This document shows, in pieces, positions 33,987 to 42,960 of a stretch of DNA of 64,000 nt (position 1 is the stretch's first letter; each line of letters begins with the position of its first letter). Source of the stretch: Rhizobium herbae (GTDB lineage Bacteria > Pseudomonadota > Alphaproteobacteria > Rhizobiales > Rhizobiaceae). Location: positions 62,001-126,000 of the forward strand of contig NZ_JAGGJV010000013.1 in assembly GCF_017873135.1 (NCBI RefSeq), in the 5' to 3' direction. Under the pieces are notes generated by a model. It saw only the letters and a program-made list of their open reading frames with translations. It searched no databases and was not told the origin of the DNA. The position numbers were made by a program, and so were the translations under genes.

Positions 33987-34382
33987 ATGAAACCCCCTCT
34001 CCCAACAGACCTTTACGTTGGTTCCAAGATACGCCTCCAACGCACCCTCCTTAAGATGAGTCAGACCGCGCTTGGCGAACGGCTCGGCATAACATTTCAA
34101 CAGATACAGAAATACGAAAGTGGTAAGAACCGGGTCAGTCCCAGCAAGCTTCACCAAATAAGCGAGATCCTTCAGGTTCCGATATCCGTCTTCTTTCCAA
34201 ACGGAGGCCGAACGGACCCAGCATCCCAAAGCGTAGAAGGATCTGACGAGTTATCGTTGTTTTTAAAGTCGGCAGAGGGGCGGGAGCTCAATCGCGCGTT
34301 CCAGCGAATTCTGGAACCGAAGTTAAGAAGAGCCGTCGTCGTCTTGGCCAAATCGATTGCCGGCGAAAATGAGATTCCATGA
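33987..34382 (+). CDS. XRE-family helix-turn-helix regulator
   Basis: A 131-residue protein with a Cro/CI-type HTH in residues ~12-65 (SKIRLQRTLLKMSQTALGER, then TFQQIQKYESGKNRVSPSKL). The C-terminal ~60 residues are specific to a rhizobial group of such regulators. GTGGAGG precedes the ATG. Target unknown; it stands alone between the kinase pair and a broken hydrolase gene. Confidence 0.83.
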   Translation: MKPPLPTDLYVGSKIRLQRTLLKMSQTALGERLGITFQQIQKYESGKNRVSPSKLHQISEILQVPISVFFPNGGRTDPASQSVEGSDELSLFLKSAEGRELNRAFQRILEPKLRRAVVVLAKSIAGENEIP

Positions 34383-34431
34383 AATTGCAAGGGACGCCGT
34401 ACTACGACAGCACGGCGTATTAACACTCCAC

Positions 34432-35088
34432 TTATCTTGTATTCCAGAAACACCGATCTGCAAGCGTGCGCGTCGTCAGCTTAGAGAAATCCCAGTCGAA
34501 GAACGGAAAGCGGGCAGCGTTCTCGTTCGTCATGTTCTTCCCGCCACGGCCAGGAGCGGCGAGCAGAATGCCCGCCGAAATGCGAGGGTCGGAGAAATCC
34601 TCCCCATTCAACTGCGCGCCCAACAGCAGCCCGACGGTGTGACCGCCGAAGGAATGGCCGGCCGCTGCGATCCGTAAGTGATCCAGCCGGCCCGCAACCG
34701 AAGGCGCCTGACGTTCCACCTCGGGCAGTTGGTCGAGGATCGCCTTCAACTCCTCCATACGCTCACGCCAGAAGAACGGCGCACCGGGTGCGTCGACGGG
34801 CAGCCCTCCGACGCGGGAACTGGCGTGCGTCGGCTGGATCACCGCAAACCCGCGTTCCGCCCAAAACTGCGCGAGTGGAGCGTAACCGTCTTTTGACGGG
34901 ATATAGTTGGAGGGGCCAAACCCGTGCGACAGCAGCACGATGGGCAGATTGCCACCGCTGGCAGGTGCAGTCAGACGCAGTTCCAGCGGCTGGCGGCCAT
35001 CCATCGCAAGACGGATCGGGGTATAAGCCAACGTAAGAGTTGCGTCTGGCGTGGGAATGTGGCGAGCGAGATCGATGAGATTGTTCAT
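34432..35088 (-). pseudogene. Alpha/beta hydrolase, truncated before the catalytic histidine
   Basis: The remaining 218 residues match chlorophyllase/PET-hydrolase-like alpha/beta hydrolases: oxyanion region VLLSHGFGPSNY and nucleophile elbow AAGHSFGGHTVGLLLG with the catalytic Ser. The frame ends DWDFSKLTTRTLADRCFWNTR, where relatives go on ~80 residues to the catalytic His in a GGKHGLGG-type motif. That segment is not found downstream, so the gene appears broken by deletion. Confidence 0.7.
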
Positions 35089-35118
35089 TTCAAATGCCCT
35101 GTGTTCGGGGCAGGGCTC

Positions 35119-35877
35119 CTACTCGACGAAGTGGCCTGCTTTGCGAAACCAGGTCTGTGCATCGGCGCCGGCGGGGATTTTCATCGGCGCTTCCGGCTCC
35201 GTGACGGCACGCCAGACGGCCTCGGCCACGTCTTCCGGCCTCGTGAATTCAGTTCCCGATCGCAGCGTCGTGAGATAGTCCTGAACGAAGGCGCTATATG
35301 CTTCGGGAATATTCATTCCCATTCGGGCTACGGCATTCTTCCCGAAACCAGTCGTCGGCGCGGAGCCTGGCAGGACCAGTTTGGCACGCACACCAAACAG
35401 AGCCGCCTCCAGAGCCAGACTTTCGGTAAATGCGTTCAATGCGGCTTTGCTCGCGCTGTAGACGGACAGGGCGGGCAGCGGCTTGATCGTAACGCTGGAG
35501 CTGACGTTGACGATGACCCCTGACCTACGGATCCGCATCTGCGGAAGAACTGCTTTGGTCATGGCCATTGCGCCGAACACGTTCGTTTCAAACAGCTCGC
35601 GGACCTTCGCCATCTCGGCCCCCTCCAGCACGTTCAGCATGCCGACGCCTGCGTTGTTGACTAGAGCATCGATCGGCCCGACCGCTTCGACCGCCTTCGT
35701 GATGCTATCCGCGCTGGTGACATCCAGCCCCAGGATTTCGAGCCTGTCGTTAGCGGGGAGCAGGTCGTTGCGCGGCGTGCGCATGGTTGCAACCACGTCC
35801 CATTCTTCAGAAAGGAAAGTCCGCGCGATTGCGAGACCGAAGCCGGAAGAGCAACCGGTGATGAGTATCTTTGGCAT
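35119..35877 (-). CDS. Short-chain dehydrogenase/reductase
   Basis: A 252-residue SDR: TGCSSGFGLAIARTFLSEEW at the N-terminus (cofactor motif), LVNNAGVGMLNVLEG, VNVSSSVTIKP and the catalytic YSASKAALNAFTESLALEAA. It resembles the RhlG/oxidoreductase SDRs often controlled by an adjacent AraC gene. AGGAG lies 8 nt before the ATG at 35877. It is divergent from an AraC-type regulator with only 96 nt between the starts. Confidence 0.87.
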   Translation of the reverse strand: MPKILITGCSSGFGLAIARTFLSEEWDVVATMRTPRNDLLPANDRLEILGLDVTSADSITKAVEAVGPIDALVNNAGVGMLNVLEGAEMAKVRELFETNVFGAMAMTKAVLPQMRIRRSGVIVNVSSSVTIKPLPALSVYSASKAALNAFTESLALEAALFGVRAKLVLPGSAPTTGFGKNAVARMGMNIPEAYSAFVQDYLTTLRSGTEFTRPEDVAEAVWRAVTEPEAPMKIPAGADAQTWFRKAGHFVE

Positions 35878-35973
35878 GTGTTTGTCTCCTGGATGATTGC
35901 TGCCAAAAGATGGACGAGCATTGCCGGACTTACTATATTCGGTTGTCCGAGAATTTTTAGCAGAAGTCCGAAA

Positions 35974-36873
35974 ATGACCGATCCAGTCGCCGAAGTTGTC
36001 TCGCTGCTCAAACCAAGTCCATCGATCGCCAAGCTGGTGACGGGCGGCGGTCAGTGGCTCGTCGAGCGGACGGAACTTGGAAGCCCCTTTTATTGCGCCG
36101 TGGTCGAAGGGCACTGCCGGATGACGATCACCGGTCGTGAGCCGATGCTTTTGACCGCCGGCGACTTCGTGCTGGTTCCGGAAATCTTCTCGTTCACAAT
36201 GAGCAGCCTGGAGCCGCCGCCGCGCGGAGCGCTTGCCCAGCGCCTCGAGACCAGCCAGGGTGTCTTCCGGCTCGGAGACTCCGGTGCCCCTGCCGAAATC
36301 AAGGCGATGGTTGGTCATTGTGCCTTTGGCTCGGACGACAAGGCTCTTCTCGTCTCGCTGCTACCGGAGGTCATCCATGTTCGAGGTGAAGAGCGGTTGA
36401 TGATGCTTGTCCGGATGATAAACGATGAAACGAGGGCCGAGCGTACCGCCCGTGAGATGGTGCTTCAACGGCTGTTGGAGGTGCTGTTGATCGAGGCTTT
36501 GCGATCCGCGGCAAGCACTGCGGCACCGCCCGGCCTTCTGCGCGGTATGGCCGATCCACTGCTGGCACCGACCTTGCGTCGAATCCACGCGGATCCCGGT
36601 CGCAGCATGACTGTGAAAGCACTTGCTCAGGACGCCGCCATGTCACGGTCGACCTTCTTCGATCGTTTCCGGAAAGAAGTTGGCGTGGCCCCGATGGAAT
36701 ACGCGACCGGCTGGCGCATGGCGCTTGCGAAGGAGTTGCTCCGCGAGGATGTCGCCACGGCGGAGATCGCACAACGCGTCGGCTACGGTTCCACAAGCGC
36801 CTTCAGCGTCGCGTTCAGTCGGCATGTGGGAATGCCGCCCGGCGCTTATTCGCGGGTAAACACTGCTGGGTAA
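35974..36873 (+). CDS. AraC-family regulator with cupin_6 sensor domain
   Basis: A 299-residue regulator. Residues ~1-175 form the AraC_binding_2/cupin_6 domain (LVTGGGQWLVERTELGSPFY), residues ~190-295 the double HTH (MTVKALAQDAAMSRSTFFDR, then EIAQRVGYGSTSAFSVAFSR). The start at 35974 is chosen because homology begins MTDPVAEVVSLL; the frame upstream lies in the shared promoter region. It probably activates the divergent SDR gene and itself responds to a small aromatic or aldehyde ligand (inference). Confidence 0.87.
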   Translation: MTDPVAEVVSLLKPSPSIAKLVTGGGQWLVERTELGSPFYCAVVEGHCRMTITGREPMLLTAGDFVLVPEIFSFTMSSLEPPPRGALAQRLETSQGVFRLGDSGAPAEIKAMVGHCAFGSDDKALLVSLLPEVIHVRGEERLMMLVRMINDETRAERTAREMVLQRLLEVLLIEALRSAASTAAPPGLLRGMADPLLAPTLRRIHADPGRSMTVKALAQDAAMSRSTFFDRFRKEVGVAPMEYATGWRMALAKELLREDVATAEIAQRVGYGSTSAFSVAFSRHVGMPPGAYSRVNTAG

Positions 36874-36916
36874 CGCTCATGCGATTGCAAAATGTGGAGC
36901 AGGCTGCTTCGGTCCC

Positions 36917-37807
36917 TCACCTGCCGATGTAGGCCGCCAGTTCACCAGGCGTTCCGTTGGGAAAGGCCTGCTTTAGAAAATCCAGGAAGGCAGATACACG
37001 CACGCTCAACAGACGCCGCGACGGGTAAAGCGCCCACAGCGCGATCTCGGAGCCCTCGATATCGCCCCAGTGCAGCAAAGTGCCGTCGGCCAGATCGTGA
37101 CTCACCAGCGAAATCGGCATACGAGCAGCGCCTACGCCAGTTCGCACGGCATCCCGAACCATGATCAGTGACGACAGGGCGAGGATGGGCTCGATCCCGA
37201 TCGTCGCGGGTCCTTCTGAAGTCACGACGTTCCAGGTCTGCCGATCACCGGCCCCGCGCACGACACCTGGCGCCGGGAGATGTGCCGCCGGCCGGGGAAG
37301 ATCGGGGCTTGCCACGACAACGAGGCGATCATGCAGAAAGGGTCGACCGACAAGACTTTCGTCTGGGTCCGGATTGACCCGGATGACCAGATCATAGCCT
37401 TCCTCGATCATGTCTACGGCTCGGTCCTCGGTCGTGACTTCCAATCGCACGTCGGGATATTTAAGTGCAAAGCCCGCCGCGATCCGACCCATGGCGGTCT
37501 GCGAAAACAGCAGCGGCGCGCTGATCCGTAACCTGCCGCGCGGCTTGTCCCCGCCCGCCGCGATTGTGGCCGCCGTTTCGTCGAGCTCCGTCAGCAGAGC
37601 GGCTGTCCGCTCATGAAGCGCGCGTCCTTCCTCGGTGAGTTTCAGGTTGCGCGCGCCACGTTCGAACAGCCGAAGCTGAAGGGACGCCTCCAGTTCTGTA
37701 ACCCGCCGCGACAAGGTCGCTTTGGGACGGCCGGACGCCCGCGACGCTTTGCCGAAGCCACCGTGACGCGCCACAAGGTTGAAGTCGGCAAGAGCAACCA
37801 GATCCAC
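36917..37807 (-). CDS. LysR-family transcriptional regulator
   Basis: A 296-residue LysR protein with GTG start: DLVALADFNLVARHGGFGKA and RPKATLSRRVTELEASLQLR make the HTH (residues 3-60); the effector domain follows from residue ~90 (RGRLRISAPLLFSQTAMGRI). Like the quinone-responsive LysR members it lies divergent from an NAD(P)-binding oxidoreductase. GGTGGAA precedes the start. Inverted repeats in the 106-nt divergent spacer are candidate sites. Confidence 0.87.
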   Translation of the reverse strand: MDLVALADFNLVARHGGFGKASRASGRPKATLSRRVTELEASLQLRLFERGARNLKLTEEGRALHERTAALLTELDETAATIAAGGDKPRGRLRISAPLLFSQTAMGRIAAGFALKYPDVRLEVTTEDRAVDMIEEGYDLVIRVNPDPDESLVGRPFLHDRLVVVASPDLPRPAAHLPAPGVVRGAGDRQTWNVVTSEGPATIGIEPILALSSLIMVRDAVRTGVGAARMPISLVSHDLADGTLLHWGDIEGSEIALWALYPSRRLLSVRVSAFLDFLKQAFPNGTPGELAAYIGR

Positions 37808-37829
37808 AATCGTTCCACCTGTGAGACGA

Positions 37830-37869
37830 ACTGTCTAATTTCACAGTCTATTGGTTTAACAATGAACCA
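37830..37869. promoter_or_regulatory. Candidate LysR-binding repeats in divergent promoter
   Basis: Two inverted repeats: ACTGT-N8-ACAGT (37830-37847) and TGGTT-N8-AACCA (37852-37869), the latter 45 nt before the start of the NmrA-type gene. Equal 8-nt spacers and tandem placement on one helical face fit LysR tetramer binding. Confidence 0.5.
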
Positions 37870-37913
37870 GTCATATTCCGGGTGTCAAGCAATACCAACC
37901 CGGAGAAAATCCC

Positions 37914-38783
37914 ATGACCATTCTCGTTACCGGCGCCACCGGCAATATCGGCGGCCAAGTCATCCAGCACCTTGTCGACCGCGGCGCTGATGTCCGCGCT
38001 CTCGTCCGCGACCCTTCCAGGGCCAATTTTCCGGTAGAGGTTGCCGTCGCCAAAGGTGACTTCCTCGACGTCGACTCCCTGCGCACTGCCTTCGACGGTG
38101 TGTCGACGCTCTTCCTGCTGAATGCTGTCGCGCCAGACGAGTTCACCCAGGCTTTGATCGCCCTCAACGTTGCCCGCTCGGCCGGCATCGAACGGATCGT
38201 CTACCTGTCGGTCATTCACCCGGACGTCTACGTGAACGTGCCGCACTTCGCCGGCAAATTTGGCGTCGAACGGATGATCGAGCAGATGGGCTTTCACGCC
38301 ACCATCCTGCGTCCGGCCTACTTCATCCAGAACGATGTGACGATCAAGGACGTCATCAGTGGCTATGGTGTCTATCCGATGCCGGTCGGCGACAAGGGGC
38401 TTGCGATGATCGACGCGCGCGACATCGCAGAGATTGCAGCTCTTGAATTGCTGCGTCGCGAACAGGCTGCACAGCCGCTCCCGATCAAACGCATCAACCT
38501 CGTCGGTCCCGACACACTGACCGGAACCGATATCGCTGCCATCTGGTCGGACGCGCTCGCCCGCCCGATCAACTACGGCGGTGGCGATACCCAAGCCTTC
38601 GAGCAAAACCTCAAGCAGTTCATGCCGGCCTGGATGGCCTACGACATGCGCATGATGGGCGAGCGTTTCCTGACGGACGGAATGCTGCCTGAGGGCGGTG
38701 ACGTCGAGCGTCTGACGACACTTCTCGGCCGGCCGCTCCGCTCCTATCGCGATTTCGCCTCGGAAACCGTGGCCGCTGCCTGA
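37914..38783 (+). CDS. NmrA/NAD(P)H-binding oxidoreductase (azoreductase-like SDR)
   Basis: A 289-residue atypical SDR: VTGATGNIGGQVIQHLVDRG at the N-terminus binds NAD(P)H, LLNAVAPDEFTQALIALNVA follows, and ILRPAYFIQND is in the second half. The Tyr-x-x-x-Lys catalytic motif is not evident, as in the NmrA/QOR2-like group, which may reduce quinones or act as redox sensors. First of three co-directional genes (37914-40041), apparently controlled by the divergent LysR. Confidence 0.82.
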   Translation: MTILVTGATGNIGGQVIQHLVDRGADVRALVRDPSRANFPVEVAVAKGDFLDVDSLRTAFDGVSTLFLLNAVAPDEFTQALIALNVARSAGIERIVYLSVIHPDVYVNVPHFAGKFGVERMIEQMGFHATILRPAYFIQNDVTIKDVISGYGVYPMPVGDKGLAMIDARDIAEIAALELLRREQAAQPLPIKRINLVGPDTLTGTDIAAIWSDALARPINYGGGDTQAFEQNLKQFMPAWMAYDMRMMGERFLTDGMLPEGGDVERLTTLLGRPLRSYRDFASETVAAA

Positions 38784-38820
38784 GGCAAGCAGTCGCGCAT
38801 CCCAAACAAGGAACACTGTC

Positions 38821-39294
38821 ATGATTTACTCAACGGCTACCGTCCCGGTGAACCCGGAAGGCGAAACAAAACTCACCCGGGATCAGGTCTGGAAGGGCCT
38901 GGAACTGAAGGCGCGCGATGCTCGCCTGTTTCTCCCACCCGGTCTTTGCACCCGCTGCGACGTCGTGGAGGAAAGCGCTACCCACTTTGTGCGCGAAGCC
39001 ACGATCGCTGGGTCTGACATTCGCGAGATCATCACGCTCGAACCGCAGAGCAAGGTCACCTTCTTCCAGGCCACTGGACCTCGCGAAGGGGCTATCATCA
39101 ATGAACTGTTCGAGGACGAAGGCGGCGCCCTGCAGCTGAAATTCTACTGCTACATCGGCCTGCGCGGCAAGGCACCGAATGGTCCCGAGGAACTGGCGGA
39201 GCAGACGCAGTTCGACAGCGACAAGGGCTACAAGTCGGCCCTGCTGTCAACGCTGAAGCGGACCCGCGAACTGCTCGCAGAGGGCAGACTCTGA
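38821..39294 (+). CDS. DUF1857 (SRPBCC-like) protein
   Basis: A 157-residue protein of the SRPBCC/Bet v 1-like DUF1857 family: LTRDQVWKGLELKARDARLF, then CDVVEESATHFVREATIAGS and FFQATGPREGAIINELFED. The helix-grip fold binds hydrophobic ligands; fungal relatives occur in aromatic polyketide clusters. Thirty-seven nt after the NmrA-type gene, so probably in the same transcript. Substrate unknown. Confidence 0.8.
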   Translation: MIYSTATVPVNPEGETKLTRDQVWKGLELKARDARLFLPPGLCTRCDVVEESATHFVREATIAGSDIREIITLEPQSKVTFFQATGPREGAIINELFEDEGGALQLKFYCYIGLRGKAPNGPEELAEQTQFDSDKGYKSALLSTLKRTRELLAEGRL

Positions 39295-39378
39295 TCGCCG
39301 CCAGCAACAAGCACACCAGCAACAAACCTAACAGGCGGCCTCTTGAGAGGCGCCCTGTCTTTCAAGAGGACCGAAACC

Positions 39379-40041
39379 ATGTCCATCACTGAAACACATC
39401 TCGCCGCCGCACCGAAGATTTTGGTTCTCGGCGCCACCGGGCCGACCGGCCGCCATATCGTCAGCCAGGCTGTAAGCCGCGGCTATGACGTCACCCTGCT
39501 GGTGCGCTCGCCGGAGAAGGCCGCAGACATGAACGGAGCGAAGATCATCGCTGGAGATGCCCGCGACGAGAAGGCGCTGCGTCAGGCAGTCAAGGGGCGC
39601 GATGCCGTGATCAGCGCGCTCGGCACACCAGCGAGTCCATTTCGCGAGGTCACGCTTCTTTCGACCGCGACCCGAGCGCTTGTCGGTGCCATGAAAGCAG
39701 AGCGCGTCTCGCGTCTCGTCGCCATCACCGGTATGGGCGCTGGCGACAGTGCAGGGCACGGCGGTTTCCTCTTCGACAAGCTGATCTTCCCTCTGCTTTT
39801 GCGCAAGGTCTACGCCGACAAGAACCGGCAGGAAGCCGTCATTAAGGACAGCGGGCTCGACTGGACCATCGTCCGTCCGTCGGTTCTCAACAACAAGCCG
39901 GGGGGCAAGGCGGTCCGGACACTCACGGACCTGAGTGACTTCAATGGCGGCTCGATCTCGCGGGAAGACGTAGCGACCTTCATACTCGATCAGGTTAGCG
40001 GTGTGACCTGGCTGCGCGGATCAGCGTTGATTACCTGGTGA
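39379..40041 (+). CDS. NAD(P)-binding atypical SDR (NmrA/BVR-B-like)
   Basis: A 220-residue protein with ILVLGATGPTGRHIVSQAVS as cofactor motif, GDARDEKALRQAVKGRDAVI and VAITGMGAGDSAGHGG, and WTIVRPSVLNNKPGGKAVRT towards the end, matching the biliverdin-reductase-B/SDR_a5 group. AAGAGGA precedes the ATG at 39379. Third gene of the run under the LysR regulator. It has no classical catalytic Tyr-Lys pair, so the redox role is uncertain. Confidence 0.82.
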   Translation: MSITETHLAAAPKILVLGATGPTGRHIVSQAVSRGYDVTLLVRSPEKAADMNGAKIIAGDARDEKALRQAVKGRDAVISALGTPASPFREVTLLSTATRALVGAMKAERVSRLVAITGMGAGDSAGHGGFLFDKLIFPLLLRKVYADKNRQEAVIKDSGLDWTIVRPSVLNNKPGGKAVRTLTDLSDFNGGSISREDVATFILDQVSGVTWLRGSALITW

Positions 40042-40336
40042 TGCGACACTGCATTGCCGTCGCCAAGTTGAAGGCGTCTCGTCACCTCGCGAGTTTCAGC
40101 CGGCATCCGGTATGCACGCCTTTACGAGAGCGGCGACGCAGCAGAAGATGGCGAAAGTCGTGCATCGAAGTCTGTCTAATCGGCTTCAGTGACCCCAGTA
40201 TGAGTCAAAACTATGCGCCGATCAACACAGGCCGCGGGATCAATCTCCGGCTAACGGAGGCTATGGCGCGAACGAGCACTGCGTGATGCTATTTGGCTAA
40301 ACACCAAACGGAAAACGGGTCAAATCCTGCTGGAAT
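40042..40336. other. Gene-free interval
   Basis: About 295 nt between convergent genes without a supportable feature. Confidence 0.4.
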
Positions 40337-41080
40337 TTAACAGGTGAGAGTTGTCCAGCCGTTGTGGAAATTTGCCGATGGCATACCCTCACCCATTATA
40401 AGTTCGGGGTCAGCAACCTCGGTGATGACAAGCTTTAGAACACTGCAGTCGTCGTGCTCTCCATTCGCCTCGACTTTGCGGCCATCGATCACGGCAAGCT
40501 GCTCGTGTGCTGAAAGTTCGGCCCAGAAGCCATCCGTGGAGATTAAATAGACGCTGGGCAAGCTGTCCGTTTCGAGGATTTCAGGTGTCATATGCTCACG
40601 GGAACGAAAGCTCTTGCTGAGGAGATGTCTGGCCGATATTTTCGATAGCTCGTCAATTGGAACTTCGGCAAGGACATTGGCGAGCGTGTGAGGGCGAGTT
40701 TGCCGCCGAATTCGATCGCCTGGGGCGATCTCGCCCAGAAAACAGTCGCCGGCATGGACAACGGCCGTTCGGCCTCCTGCGGCTACATGTACGATAATAA
40801 AACTGGCCGCCCCCCGAGGGAAACGGCCCTGCAAATCCGCATGGATTCCGCGCAGCTGTCTCGTGAGTACATCGGGATCCAGCGCTTCCTCTAGGCCGCA
40901 GAACCAGACGACCATCTCCCGGACGATCGCGCCCGCGTATTCGCCATTGTTCGCGCCTGCGGTAGAGCCATCGACGACTATGCCCATCACGCCGCTGGTA
41001 TTTGTGCCAAGCCCTGCATGGTCACGATTGTCTGCGGTTTTGGTGCCTTTTCGGCTATACCAGTTTGCTTCAATGCGCAT
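40337..41080 (-). CDS. PP2C-family protein phosphatase
   Basis: A 247-residue PP2C-like Ser/Thr phosphatase. Metal-binding motifs are present: VVDGSTAG (motif II region), VVHAGDCFLG, LISTDGFWAEL and EHDDCSVLKL, giving the Asp set that coordinates Mn/Mg. The N-terminus NWYSRKGTKTADNRDHAGLG is also typical. The start ATG overlaps the end of a nucleotidyltransferase remnant (ATGCGCATTGA), showing the two were once coupled. No kinase gene is adjacent, so the target phosphoprotein is unknown. Confidence 0.8.
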   Translation of the reverse strand: MRIEANWYSRKGTKTADNRDHAGLGTNTSGVMGIVVDGSTAGANNGEYAGAIVREMVVWFCGLEEALDPDVLTRQLRGIHADLQGRFPRGAASFIIVHVAAGGRTAVVHAGDCFLGEIAPGDRIRRQTRPHTLANVLAEVPIDELSKISARHLLSKSFRSREHMTPEILETDSLPSVYLISTDGFWAELSAHEQLAVIDGRKVEANGEHDDCSVLKLVITEVADPELIMGEGMPSANFHNGWTTLTC

Positions 41081-41330
41081 GGGCGCCAGCGTCTGCGCAG
41101 TGGCTTATGGCAACATAGCGCTCGCGCACGATAGCTACGCGGCCGGGCTGCCCACGCAAATTTCCCTCGAGGAAATCGTCGAAGTCGCGATGCTTGAGTA
41201 GCGCCTGGAATTGGTCAGCCATGTATGTCCTGACGTCGAGATCGGCATTCGCCAACTCCTGACCAAGTTCCTCTCTCCCATCAACCACGAGAAGTATGTC
41301 TTCGGCATCCCGGCTGGAATATGCGCTGCT
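41070..41330 (-). pseudogene. C-terminal remnant of a nucleotidyltransferase-like protein
   Basis: SSRDAEDILLVVDGREELGQ, then ELANADLDVRTYMADQFQAL and LEGNLRGQPGRVAIVRERYV resemble the C-terminus of nucleotidyltransferase/AbiEii-like proteins (DLEDI...VDGR...EL pattern). The frame runs upstream to 41462, but that part has no matching fold and traces of the true N-terminal half appear in another frame, so the gene is broken. Its stop overlaps the PP2C start. Confidence 0.5.
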
Positions 41331-41500
41331 CGACACATTGGCGAGACCACCGCCATGCGTGATCGCTCTGCCTGCTCGACATGACATTTGTGTTGCCCTT
41401 GCCGTTGCAATCCTGTGTGTCAAGGCGCTGGGGTGGCGACCTCCACGGCTTGAAGCCGACATTTGTGACCGACCCTGAACTTGGAACCTGAGTCAGGGAC

Positions 41501-42004
41501 TTAGAAACCGTACATCGCGATGACGAGTGCGAAAGCGATGACGAACAAAATGCCGACAAACGTCATAGCGCTTACGATGAAGGAGGCCGCGATCGGATAG
41601 ACGTTGCGCCATGCAAGCGTGGCCGCGGCGATTGCGACGATGGGCGGTGCGCCGAAGTAGACCGGGGTCAGTTTGCTGTCGCCGTAAAAGTCGAGTCCCT
41701 GTTCAAACACGGACGGCAGTGTCGAAAGCCAGCCCAGCATGATGCTGCCGGCTACTGCAAGGGTAGCGCCGCGAAGATCGCGCTGAACGGCCAGCATGAA
41801 AGCAATGACGGCGGCAACCGCCTGGAGCCCGCCCATCGTGGCCTCGGTCCATCCACCGAGTCCGGAGGCCGGGGTCGACACACCCATGAACGGGTACGCC
41901 ACGGCCGAGAGACCAAAATAAACCTGCAGCACAGCCGTGAGAATCAGCAGTGGCCATGCCGCCTTTGCCGCCAAAGAATTGTTCTCATGCTTTTCGCGCG
42001 CCAT
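41501..42004 (-). CDS. Integral membrane protein, unknown function
   Basis: A 167-residue hydrophobic protein starting MAREKHENNSLAAKAAWPLL. Four to five helices are seen: LLILTAVLQVYFGLSAVAYP, TMGGLQAVAAVIAFMLAVQ, ATLAVAGSIMLGWLST, PPIVAIAAATLAW and FVGILFVIAFALVIAMYGF. No conserved catalytic motif. It stands alone; I do not recognise the family. Confidence 0.7.
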   Translation of the reverse strand: MAREKHENNSLAAKAAWPLLILTAVLQVYFGLSAVAYPFMGVSTPASGLGGWTEATMGGLQAVAAVIAFMLAVQRDLRGATLAVAGSIMLGWLSTLPSVFEQGLDFYGDSKLTPVYFGAPPIVAIAAATLAWRNVYPIAASFIVSAMTFVGILFVIAFALVIAMYGF

Positions 42005-42458
42005 TTTCCGTTCCTGAAGCTCGGATTATCTCGGCCATGCACCAGCCTGATCCCAGGCTGTTTATGAAAACGGCTCCAAGTACGGAAATGTCTGCCTGGA
42101 AGAGGTGTTTTGCAATCCCACCACGCAAACGACACGTCGGGGCGATATGCGGAAATCATTTCCGTTTTGAGGGCGCATTGCCGCCCGGCGGCATTGGCAA
42201 TCGGTCGGTGGTGTCTCTGATCGCATTTCTGCTAAAGCTGGGAAGAAAATCGCCCGCGATGTCACCAACTGCCGAAGTGTGAAAGGCGCAACGGGCTGAT
42301 GGGCCTCTCGTTCGTCGCGTCAGGCCACCACGGAAAGCAAAGATATACCCGTCGCCTTGTCCTGGTCACCCTGCCGGGTGGTGATATCAAGTCTGTTAAC
42401 CGCACCTTCAGGCGTCTCGCCAAACGCCGTGTGGTGAGAAGTGACAATGCAAGTTCAT

Positions 42459-42709
42459 CTAGCCGGCAGCGTCGAAGCTGACACCCATTTCATTGAGTTT
42501 GCGCCATCTGACGGTGCACCTGTAACTCCTGAGTCGGCACACACCAAGAGGAATTCATCAGGCAGACGTAAGGCATTCTCGATAAGAAGCTTGGCTCCGC
42601 CCGCTGACAGGTTGCGGATCGTGCAGTTGATCGAGGACGATCCGTTGTTAAACATGATGCGTCCGCTCTTGAGAGCCCTTGTCCTTGGTAAATCGCGTTT
42701 CTCCGTCAA
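42459..42709 (-). pseudogene. PilZ-domain protein, frameshifted
   Basis: The first frame gives RTRALKSGRIMFNNGSSSIN, CTIRNLSAGGAKLLIENALR and LPDEFLLVCAD, the start of a PilZ domain with the conserved N-x-S-x-x-G. Near 42521-42536 the frame is lost; in the next frame YRCTVRWRKLNEMGVSFDAA to a TAG at 42459 supplies the missing last strand (R-C-x-V-x-W...GVSF). As it stands the unshifted product ends in unrelated residues at 42455. The R-x-x-x-R c-di-GMP motif is not intact. Confidence 0.75.
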
Positions 42710-42838
42710 TTTCAGGATCTCCGGTTCCGGTTGGAGGCACTCGGTTTCGACTTCGAGCCTCGTATGTTTGACCCGTAATGTCAGAGTGTTTGGGCAAAGA
42801 AGTTCCCACCCAAGGTGACTCGCTTGTTATGGGCTATT

Positions 42839-42960
42839 CTATTGGTGCTTAAGCATCTCCTCTATTGCCACTAGCTCAATTGACTTGCCGAAACGATAAC
42901 CTTGAATTTCGTCGCACCGGCTCTCGCTTAGGAAGGCGAGTTGTTCATACCGAGCATTCC
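42839..42960 (-). pseudogene. EAL-domain C-terminal remnant
   Basis: About 38 residues, QLAFLSESRCDEIQGYRFGK followed by SIELVAIEEMLKHQ and a stop at 42839, match the last part of EAL phosphodiesterases (QL-FL...C-E-QGY-F-KP). The rest of the domain is absent. On the plus strand at ~42962-43040 there is a stretch reading VVRDAMGQIETSSREMRSVT, reminiscent of a chemoreceptor fragment, so the interval is composed of debris. Confidence 0.65.

Noticed and set aside
37848..38822. 324-codon minus-strand open frame
   Set aside because: Antisense shadow of the NmrA-type gene, which has a clear cofactor motif and ribosome site.
42262..42447. Overlapping plus- and minus-strand 60-codon frames
   Set aside because: Neither has a ribosome site or protein-like composition; the interval 42005-42458 is treated as non-coding.
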